Virus record (IMG/VR): IMGVR_UViG_3300025133_010098
Span: 1 to 31,833 of that record
From: a virus
Reading direction: 5' to 3' (one strand)
DNA length: 31,833 nucleotides
The notes under the pieces were generated by a model. The model saw only the letters and a program-made list of their open reading frames with translations, searched no databases and was not told where the DNA came from. Made by a program: the position numbers and the translations under genes. Shown piece by piece: positions 26,448 to 31,833 of this stretch (position 1 is its first letter; every line of letters starts with the position of its first letter).

Positions 26448-26455
26448 TATTTAGA
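26448..26455 (-). promoter_or_regulatory. Candidate T4-type late promoter (one mismatch)
   Basis: The minus strand reads TCTAAATA, one mismatch from the T4 late consensus TATAAATA recognised by gp55. It lies in the 34-nt gap between PhoH and the basic-tailed protein, 20 nt before its ATG and just upstream of its Shine-Dalgarno site. An 8-base near-match in AT-rich DNA can arise by chance, so this is weak. Confidence 0.25.
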
Positions 26456-26461
26456 CTCTTC

Positions 26462-27772
26462 TTAGAGAATCTTCGCTGCTAATGTTGCAATTGCACTTCG
26501 CTCGCCTTTTAAGAAAGACACATGACCGGCGAGTTCATATTCTTTGAGGCGCTCGACGGCATAAGTGAGGCCGTTGGATGTCTCATCGACATAGACATTA
26601 TCGATTTGCTCGATATCTCCTGTCAATATAAGTTTGGAATCTTCACCAATCCTTGTAACAATCGTTTTTAATTCATGTCTTGTCAGATTTTGTGCTTCGT
26701 CGACAATGATAAATGCTTTAGAAATAGAACGACCCCTGATATAAGTTATTGCTTCCATCTCTATTGTACCACGGTCTAGATATTCTTGAAGCATTAATTT
26801 GTCGTTTCCCATTAAAAATTGCAAATTGTCTTGAATTGGTGCCAACCATGGGGCCATTTTCTCTTCCATCGTTCCTGGTAAGAAACCAATGTCTTTGCCA
26901 AGAGGTTGGATTGGGCGAGAGACAATTAATCTTGTGTAATCCTCCGTCTGTAAGACTTGTTCTAGACCTGCGGATAGTGCACAGAGTGTCTTCCCTGTTC
27001 CTGCTGAACCGATCAGACTCACAACAGGAATGTTTTTGTCGAACAAAAGGTCCATTGCAAATTGTTGTTCCTTGTTGCGAGGAGAGATGCCGTAAAAGTT
27101 CTTTCTCTTACTTAACATTCTAAGAGGTTTGTTTTCGCCGGCAAATCGGGCGAGGGCAGTCCTTGACTCGTTTATGTTAGACTTGAGCATGACAAATTGA
27201 TTTGCATGCAAGCTTTCCTGTGCGACCTCTATGGGTTCTGCAATATAAAAATCATCGATGATATGGTCATCAACAATAACCTCTGAAAATCCTGTATAAA
27301 CTTCTTCGCCAGACTCTAGAATTTGGTCTGGGTTATAATCCTCTGTTGGCAGACCAAGAGCATCGCAGATAACTCTCATATTAACATCTCTTGAAACAAG
27401 TGTTACATTGTTGTCTGGGGCCTTTTCTCTTTCTTGCATTGCCGTTGCAATGATCTTGTGATCGGGGACATCGGGAGACAAGTCATCTGGTAAATATGTG
27501 TGCACATCCAAGGCGCTTGGGCGGACTGTCAGTTCACCCTTACCCCCACCCAGTGAGACACCATCATAAAGAGAACCAACTTCTCTCAAGGCATCGAGGG
27601 TCCTAATAATTGTTCTTGCATTAGATCCAACGGAATCTTGTCTTTTTTTGTGTTTGTCGATCTCTTCGAGAACTTTCATTGGGACGACGATATCGTTATC
27701 ACCATAAGCATAGACTGAATTTGCGTTAGTTAGAAAAACACTCGTATCGAGCACATATATACATTTTTTCAT
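26462..27772 (-). CDS. phoH: PhoH-family ATPase with N-terminal PIN domain
   Basis: This is a 436-aa two-domain protein. Residues about 1-140 are a PIN nuclease-like domain: YVLDTSVFL (Asp9), LEEIDKHK (Glu37), VPDHKIIA (Asp104) and LVSRDVNMR (Asp129) give a complete acidic quartet. Residues about 220-436 are a PhoH ATPase: Walker A GSAGTGKT (255-262), PIQPLGKDIGFLPG, Walker B FIIVDEAQN (354-362) and LTGDIEQID. PIN-PhoH (PhoH2-type) proteins of bacteria unwind and cut RNA; many marine phage PhoH proteins, as I recall, are shorter and carry the ATPase only. Role in the phage is unproved; links to phosphate stress are often assumed. The gene is the first of the long minus-strand run. Confidence 0.9.
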   Translation of the reverse strand: MKKCIYVLDTSVFLTNANSVYAYGDNDIVVPMKVLEEIDKHKKRQDSVGSNARTIIRTLDALREVGSLYDGVSLGGGKGELTVRPSALDVHTYLPDDLSPDVPDHKIIATAMQEREKAPDNNVTLVSRDVNMRVICDALGLPTEDYNPDQILESGEEVYTGFSEVIVDDHIIDDFYIAEPIEVAQESLHANQFVMLKSNINESRTALARFAGENKPLRMLSKRKNFYGISPRNKEQQFAMDLLFDKNIPVVSLIGSAGTGKTLCALSAGLEQVLQTEDYTRLIVSRPIQPLGKDIGFLPGTMEEKMAPWLAPIQDNLQFLMGNDKLMLQEYLDRGTIEMEAITYIRGRSISKAFIIVDEAQNLTRHELKTIVTRIGEDSKLILTGDIEQIDNVYVDETSNGLTYAVERLKEYELAGHVSFLKGERSAIATLAAKIL

Positions 27773-27824
27773 AGATTTCTCTTTTCTGCAAGTTTTTCAA
27801 CTGTACCACAATAAGTAGTTAAAG

Positions 27825-27841
27825 TATTCCATTTAGGAATA
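27825..27841. promoter_or_regulatory. Inverted repeat in the divergent gap, possible operator
   Basis: TATTCC and GGAATA flank a 5-nt loop in the 107-nt gap between phoH (leftward) and the protease gene (rightward). A second, wider pair in the same gap (AATAAGT at 27838-27844 and ACTTATT at 27870-27876) overlaps it. Both are short. The gap must hold promoters for both directions, but I see no confident -35/-10 pair. Confidence 0.25.
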
Positions 27842-27879
27842 AGTTTTACTTTTAATGACACAAGTTCATACTTATTTGT

Positions 27880-28569
27880 ATGAAAAAATTATTACTAATC
27901 CCGACCCTAATCACAACACTTTTAATTTCTAGTTGTGCTTTTACAAATCTTTTTACGAAGAACTTGTTGGACCAGAAAAGAAGATCATTTGTTGGTCTGT
28001 CCAAAATAATATTTAACGAAGAAGGAAGAATGGTTGGAATGTCTACTGCTTCCGGTGCTGTAATTTATCACGATAAAGATAAATCCTACATTCTCACAGC
28101 TAAGCACTTTTGTGAAGAGACTGGAAAGAAATACATAGACCAAATCAATATACATACTCACAAGATGGAGAACGCAAAAGCAGATGTTGTGGCCATGGCA
28201 GCAGACATTGATGCATGTATCATGACATCGAAGAGAGTAAACACCAAGAAACTTCAATTAGCAAGCAGTGGGCCAGATATTGGAGAAAAGGTCTACAATA
28301 TGGCGGCGCCACAGGGTATGTTTGGAAAAGATCTTGTTTTATTGTATGAAGGTTTTTATTCTGGAGAATTAATAGAGAACGGTCAAAGTACTGCTGATAT
28401 CTTTTCTTTGCCTGCAAATCCAGGAAGTTCAGGCAGTCCTATTATAAACGGAAGAGGAAAACTGGTCGGTGTTGTTTTTGCTATTCATTCAAGATTTCAC
28501 CATATCACTCTCTCAACACCTTTTGAGAAATTGAAATTGTTTATCGAAAACGTATTGCCCAAAAAATAA
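27880..28569 (+). CDS. Trypsin-like serine protease, predicted lipoprotein
   Basis: This is a 229-aa protein. Residues 1-19 form a lipoprotein signal: MKKLL, a hydrophobic core and the lipobox ISSC with Cys19, so the mature protein would be tethered in the periplasm. The rest is a chymotrypsin-fold protease with His76 in LTAKHFC, Asp111 in ADIDACIM and Ser184 in PGSSGSP; QLASSGPDIGEKVYNMAAP is the typical strand after the Asp. No PDZ domain, unlike HtrA/Deg proteases. There is no clear Shine-Dalgarno site before the ATG. The next gene starts one base after the stop. Possible roles are processing of host envelope proteins, superinfection exclusion or lysis control; none is shown by the sequence. 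Confidence 0.87.
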   Translation: MKKLLLIPTLITTLLISSCAFTNLFTKNLLDQKRRSFVGLSKIIFNEEGRMVGMSTASGAVIYHDKDKSYILTAKHFCEETGKKYIDQINIHTHKMENAKADVVAMAADIDACIMTSKRVNTKKLQLASSGPDIGEKVYNMAAPQGMFGKDLVLLYEGFYSGELIENGQSTADIFSLPANPGSSGSPIINGRGKLVGVVFAIHSRFHHITLSTPFEKLKLFIENVLPKK

Positions 28570-28570
28570 A

Positions 28571-29275
28571 ATGGCAAGAAAAGCAAAAGGGAAAAGAAAT
28601 TCTCTTAAAAACAAAAAAGATGCGACATTAAAGAAGATGAGATTAAGTTTTCAACTTGTTTCTGCCGAACTCATCGAGGCAGAGATAATACTTGACGATT
28701 GCATCTATGAGTTTAATGAGAGATTCGAAACAGGAAGAAGAAGAGAAATCGTAGAACCAGAAACTATTGAAGAAGCAGACTCTACAGATATCATCCCCTC
28801 AGAAGCAGTTTTCGAGGAAGAAGAGCAAGGAGAAGAAGAGCAAGAAGAAGAACAGGTGCCGGTTGAAGATGTAGACGAAGAGATATTAAACAGAGACAAG
28901 GACCTTAAGGATTTATTTAAAAAAATAGCACTAGAAACACATCCCGACAGACTTGGGGACAGTGACGATATCGAGCACAAAACAGATCTTTACAAGGATG
29001 CAGCTGCTGCGGTGAAAAACGGTGACGGCATGACACTTCTTGAAATCGCATATGAACTTAATATCAAAGTGAGCATAGATCCCGCGAAAGAGATTGAATG
29101 GTTAAACAGTAAAACAAGAAACATTCAACATAAGGTCAGAGAAATGCAAAACACCGCCGAGTGGATTTGGTACCACAGCGACGGTGCAGAGCGTGGGAGA
29201 GTCGAGATGATGGTTCAAGGTCAACTCGGATTCAAGGTGAGAGAATCTAATCTAGACGACAATATTGATGAGTGA
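28571..29275 (+). CDS. J-domain-like protein with acidic linker
   Basis: This is a 234-aa protein. The N-terminus is strongly basic (MARKAKGKRNSLKNKKD), followed by a helix, an acidic Glu-rich linker (about residues 80-104) and a J-domain-like part at about 108-165: DLKDLFKKIALETHPDR with the His124-Pro125-Asp126 motif, then a helix with LYKDAAAAVKNGDGMTLLEIA. J domains stimulate Hsp70 ATPase; here the second half differs from classic DnaJ and resembles the degenerate J-like proteins seen in large phages. The C-terminus is helical (NIQHKVREMQNTAEWIWY). It starts one base after the protease stop, and its last 29 nt overlap the convergent Cys-rich gene. Confidence 0.72.
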   Translation: MARKAKGKRNSLKNKKDATLKKMRLSFQLVSAELIEAEIILDDCIYEFNERFETGRRREIVEPETIEEADSTDIIPSEAVFEEEEQGEEEQEEEQVPVEDVDEEILNRDKDLKDLFKKIALETHPDRLGDSDDIEHKTDLYKDAAAAVKNGDGMTLLEIAYELNIKVSIDPAKEIEWLNSKTRNIQHKVREMQNTAEWIWYHSDGAERGRVEMMVQGQLGFKVRESNLDDNIDE

Positions 29276-29513
29276 CACACCACTCGCCATCGCAAACTAA
29301 TTCTGTTTCAAAGTTTTCACAAATGGCGGTATATCCACACAATTCCTCAAATTTTCCAGAATCCATTTCTTCCCTAACGGAAGCATCCATTGTTTGACAT
29401 AATGCAGTTTTACTGACTGTTAATTCTTGTGCTTCAAATTGCATTTCAATACCTGCTTCGTCTGCAGCACATGCAAAAGCAAACGGTGCTAATAATAAAA
29501 ATAACTTTTTCAT
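29247..29513 (-). CDS. Small Cys-rich secreted protein, possible lipoprotein
   Basis: The start is taken at the ATG at 29513 (MKKLFLLLAPFAFAC), since an upstream in-frame ATG would put charged residues before the signal sequence; an AAGGA stretch lies about 9 nt upstream. The 88-aa product has a short signal peptide ending A-F-A-C, which could be a lipobox (Cys14) or a signal peptidase I site. Six further Cys residues in the mature part (LCQ, LCG, ICE, VCD, WCV, YCR) would allow three disulfides in the periplasm. No family was recognised. It follows the 57-aa ORF by 4 nt and overlaps the J-domain gene end-to-end by 29 nt. Confidence 0.68.
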   Translation of the reverse strand: MKKLFLLLAPFAFACAADEAGIEMQFEAQELTVSKTALCQTMDASVREEMDSGKFEELCGYTAICENFETELVCDGEWCVTHQYCRLD

Positions 29514-29517
29514 AATC

Positions 29518-29691
29518 TTAATCCTTGTAACAACCATAATCCCAATTTGCACTCTCCACCAAGAGTTGTTTGTTCTCTTTTTTTGCCTCGTTTGAAACTA
29601 AAGTAATTTTTACTTTTTGTGTGTCGTTTAGTTTCGAGATGTATAAGAGGGCTTCGTCTTTTGTCATCATTCCAGTGGATACGTCGGGCAT
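29518..29691 (-). CDS. 57-aa small protein, unknown function
   Basis: A short frame of 57 codons runs from the ATG at 29691 to TAA at 29518-29520. It is supported by a strong AAGGAG site 6 nt upstream (29698-29703) and by its fit between the KamA stop (68-nt gap) and the Cys-rich gene (4-nt gap). The product begins MPDVSTGMMTKDEALLYISK, is Lys/Glu/Asn-rich with one Cys near the end, and has no signal peptide or membrane segment. The acidic-helix start (KDEALLYISKL) resembles many small phage proteins; no function can be given. Confidence 0.62.
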   Translation of the reverse strand: MPDVSTGMMTKDEALLYISKLNDTQKVKITLVSNEAKKENKQLLVESANWDYGCYKD

Positions 29692-29759
29692 GGGGATCTC
29701 CTTTTGATCTGTTGTAAGTATTACCGAGAAAGACTTATTCTAACATAAAAATGAAAAAA

Positions 29760-31148
29760 TTAAAAGTATTTTATTTGTGGGTGGCCATGATATTTGCATG
29801 CATCCTTAATCATCTGTTCCTGCTTGTTCTTGTCTTTCCAATCCTCTTGTGCTGAGGGTGATAGCGAACTTATAGGATCAACATAATAGAAAAACCCATC
29901 TTTTACTGCTGGTGCCTTGTACACTGAAATGCCCGTTCTCTGATTATAATGTTCAAAACTGTGAATGTCTCTCTTGCCGCCGCCGCCTGGAGCATCAACG
30001 ATGAAAAGAGGAATATTGAAACCTGCAGTGGTTCCCCTTAATTGCTTCTCAAGGTCCATAGATGTTCTAGCAGTTGTTCTTAAATCTTCGGTTCCCCGAA
30101 CAAGATCGTGCATGTAAACATAATAAGGTTGAACATTGATGTATCCTAACTTTTTAATAAGATTCCCCATTAATTCTTCTGTGTCGTTTACACCTGTCTG
30201 CAATACAGTTTGGTTGCGAACAGTTATGCCGCGCTCGAAAAGGAGGTTCATGGCATCCTGAGAGATTCCTGTTATTTCGTTTGGTGTGTTAAAGTGAGTA
30301 TGAATAACAACATCTTTGTGTATCTTTCTTCCTCGCTCTACAACTTCCGTGATCGCATCTGTCCAATCAGTATCCGTCAGCACTTTCATGGGCTGGATTG
30401 CAAGACCTTTAGTCGCAAAGCGAAATCTTCTGATGTGAGGTATGTCTAAAAGTGCATTTCCGATTTCTCTCACCTGATCTGCTTTCAGGCGGTACATATC
30501 ACCACCACTGATGACAACATCCTCAACTTCCTCTCTTTCTCGAATATATTGTAATGACTGGGACCATCTCTCTTGGTTCGCTTTTAGTTGAACCTTTTCA
30601 ACGGTATCAGTATCCAAGCCCACCGCATAAGACCTCGTACAGAAGCGACAGTAGACCGGACAAGTATCTAAAGCAAGGAACAGTACCTTGTCAGGGTAAC
30701 GGTGAGTTAAGCCCTCTACAGGGGCATCTGCTTGCTCGTGAAGGGAGTCCAAAGTCAACAGAGGGTGGTCTGGTTGCAGTTGAGACGCAACTGGAAGAAA
30801 TTGTTTTCTGATGGGGTCTTCGTAGGGGTTGTCCCAATCGATGAGCGATAAAAGATAAGGAGAGATGCGCACAGTCATTGGTGCTGCACCAAAACCTGCT
30901 TCAAGATCTTTAACAAATTCTTCTGAGACAATCCCGTCAACTGCCTTTAATAATTTCTTAATATTTGTTGCAGCATTCTTTTCCTGCCACTTGTGATTTA
31001 AGAATGTCTCTTCATCGATGTCTTTCCATGCAGGTATCTTTCTCCAGAATTCATCTCTTCTAAGGTTTCTCCATGATAAATCAAATTGAGACACTTTTGG
31101 TTTTAAATGTTTGATGTTCTTTTTATCATTTAACAAGGTTATGCTCAT
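29760..31148 (-). CDS. kamA: Lysine 2,3-aminomutase, radical SAM/PLP enzyme
   Basis: The start is at the ATG at 31148 (AGGAG site 7 nt upstream, promoter just before); an in-frame upstream start at 31241 would run through the promoter and terminator. The 462-aa product has the radical SAM motif CPVYCRFC (Cys163, Cys167, Cys170) after GLTHRYPDKVLFL, ISGGDMYRL, FATKGLAIQP, and the VDAPGGGGK segment. Asp348 and Asp385 are 37 residues apart and Lys392 follows 7 later, the same spacing as the lysine-binding Asp293/Asp330 and PLP-binding Lys337 of the Clostridium subterminale enzyme. This favours true lysine (or a close amino acid) mutase activity over EpmB-like EF-P modification, though EpmB cannot be excluded. 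The product would be beta-lysine. Confidence 0.9.
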   Translation of the reverse strand: MSITLLNDKKNIKHLKPKVSQFDLSWRNLRRDEFWRKIPAWKDIDEETFLNHKWQEKNAATNIKKLLKAVDGIVSEEFVKDLEAGFGAAPMTVRISPYLLSLIDWDNPYEDPIRKQFLPVASQLQPDHPLLTLDSLHEQADAPVEGLTHRYPDKVLFLALDTCPVYCRFCTRSYAVGLDTDTVEKVQLKANQERWSQSLQYIREREEVEDVVISGGDMYRLKADQVREIGNALLDIPHIRRFRFATKGLAIQPMKVLTDTDWTDAITEVVERGRKIHKDVVIHTHFNTPNEITGISQDAMNLLFERGITVRNQTVLQTGVNDTEELMGNLIKKLGYINVQPYYVYMHDLVRGTEDLRTTARTSMDLEKQLRGTTAGFNIPLFIVDAPGGGGKRDIHSFEHYNQRTGISVYKAPAVKDGFFYYVDPISSLSPSAQEDWKDKNKQEQMIKDACKYHGHPQIKYF

Positions 31149-31166
31149 ATTATTACTCCTGCCAAT

Positions 31167-31195
31167 ATTATAACATATACATATTATTTTGTCAA
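31167..31195 (-). promoter_or_regulatory. Consensus sigma70 promoter of kamA
   Basis: The minus strand has TTGACA (31190-31195), exactly 17 nt, then TATAAT (31167-31172). Both hexamers match the bacterial consensus perfectly. The expected start of transcription is near 31160, only about 12 nt before the ATG, so the leader would be very short and begin at the Shine-Dalgarno site (31156-31160). Confidence 0.85.
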
Positions 31196-31223
31196 AAAAA
31201 AAGAGCCCCACAAGGGGGTCCTT
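31194..31223 (-). terminator. Rho-independent terminator after the outer-membrane-like gene
   Basis: On the minus strand a GC-rich hairpin (CCCC paired with GGGG around a 4-nt loop, extended by A-U, G-C and G-U pairs after one C-C mismatch) is followed by a run of nine T. It lies about 35 nt after the stop of the gene at the right edge and runs into the -35 box of the kamA promoter, which shares its last T residues. Confidence 0.75.
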
Positions 31224-31257
31224 CTTTAATTCAGTAGACAAGATTGTTTTTTTGTTT

Positions 31258-31833
31258 TTAGAATCGGATGGCGGCCGATACTGTTACAACATTAGCATCA
31301 TCAGCATCCGTGTTCATTTGACGGAAGTAATTTGCTGTTGCTGTGATGTTATCTGTGACATCAGTTGTTGCACCTGCAATAACACGATTCTCAGTCACAC
31401 CAGTCTCATCAACATGTACCTCATCAGCTAAGGATAGGTCGATTGCGATAAATGGCAATGTTACGGTGCGAGTAAGTTCTACTTGCTCGCGAAGTCGTAA
31501 ATCACCACTGGTAACTGCTGTAATATCTGCAGTTTCGTCCATTTGCAATCGTAAACGATTGTTAAGGCCAATGCCTAATGGCAGTGCAACACCTGCATTC
31601 ATGTCCAAGGATAATCGGTTTTCCGAAGTGCCGTTGGTGTTCGTGTTTCGTACACGAAGTTGCAAATCAACATTGTCCGTAACTTTACGGCCAATGGCGA
31701 ACACGGTATGCTCATAGGGAGCAGCCTTTGTAACCATATCCTCACTAATGTTTAGATCATGACGAGTTTGTTCCTCAACAGAGAGGGTGTTGTCGCCAAG
31801 CTTAGCGGTTGCGGAAGCTTCCAAACGTAATTC
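31258..31833 (-). CDS. Outer-membrane beta-barrel-like protein, N-terminus cut by window edge
   Basis: The frame is open to the right edge, giving 191 visible residues; the start and any signal peptide are outside. The protein is built of alternating short amphipathic strands (NVDLQLRVRN, NRLSLDMNAGVAL, LNNRLRLQMDE, LRLREQVELTRTV, NITATANYFRQM) and ends in VSAAIRF, a C-terminal Phe as in outer-membrane porins recognised by BamA. The strand pattern recalls DUF2490-type barrels, but I cannot confirm that family. A phage-borne outer-membrane protein could change surface permeability or block receptors. It is followed by a terminator, so it is a separate transcription unit from kamA. Confidence 0.68.
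   Translation of the reverse strand, partial: ELRLEASATAKLGDNTLSVEEQTRHDLNISEDMVTKAAPYEHTVFAIGRKVTDNVDLQLRVRNTNTNGTSENRLSLDMNAGVALPLGIGLNNRLRLQMDETADITAVTSGDLRLREQVELTRTVTLPFIAIDLSLADEVHVDETGVTENRVIAGATTDVTDNITATANYFRQMNTDADDANVVTVSAAIRF

Noticed and set aside
31149-31241. N-terminal extension of KamA
   Set aside because: The stretch contains the consensus promoter and terminator, and the ATG at 31148 has a proper AGGAG site.
1-31833. tRNA genes, CRISPR arrays, insertion sequences, attachment sites
   Set aside because: No cloverleaf-like run, regular spacer repeats, transposase frame or long terminal repeats were seen; a tRNAscan and repeat search would settle it.

Overview
The window looks like part of the genome of a T4-like tailed phage (myovirus) with a Gram-negative host, probably marine. 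The T4-type markers are a gp25-type and a gp6-type baseplate wedge protein, a gp55-type late sigma factor and a PhoH-family ATPase. Genes are tightly packed, with 1-nt (TAATG/TGATG) and 4-nt (ATGA) stop/start overlaps and almost no intergenic space. Lipoprotein signals and a beta-barrel-like protein point to a host with an outer membrane. Nothing seen identifies the host species, and the marine label rests on general resemblance, not on a search.

Layout, nearly all on the minus strand (transcribed right to left). (1) 1-17275 is the virion module: an M15-type murein peptidase protein, a 330-aa unknown, a 2171-aa giant protein with a LamG-like domain and a His-rich patch, gp25, gp6, a 578-aa protein with a DNRLRE-like region, an 1185-aa protein with two LamG-like regions, and a repeat-containing tail-fibre-like protein cut by the left edge. 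(2) 17276-19035 is a regulatory and small-gene block: a 97-aa helical protein (possibly small terminase), the gp55-type sigma factor, a membrane-anchored 115-aa protein, an FmdB-type zinc ribbon and a conserved-looking 65-aa protein. (3) 19037-25262 is a six-gene sugar cassette: four or five glycosyltransferases around an RmlB-type NAD-dependent dehydratase. (4) 25272-27772 holds a RecB/Cas4-like PD-(D/E)XK nuclease, a 125-aa protein with a basic tail, and a PIN-PhoH fusion. (5) 27880-29275 is the only plus-strand block: a lipoprotein trypsin-like protease and a J-domain-like protein. (6) 29247-31833 returns to the minus strand: a Cys-rich putative lipoprotein, a 57-aa small ORF, a lysine 2,3-aminomutase with its own consensus sigma70 promoter, a terminator, and an outer-membrane-like protein cut by the right edge.

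How they may work together: the gp55 factor would drive late transcription of the virion module. The lectin-like folds in at least three virion proteins, plus the sugar cassette, suggest heavy investment in glycan recognition or glycan decoration. The right end (periplasmic protease, Cys-rich lipoprotein, outer-membrane-like protein, KamA) looks like an accessory set that remodels the host envelope and metabolism. The KamA gene is the best candidate for an uncommon phage metabolic function: its radical-SAM cysteines, both lysine-binding aspartates and the PLP lysine are all in place. No tRNA, CRISPR array, insertion sequence or replication origin was seen, and no stretch longer than about 110 bases lacks a gene.
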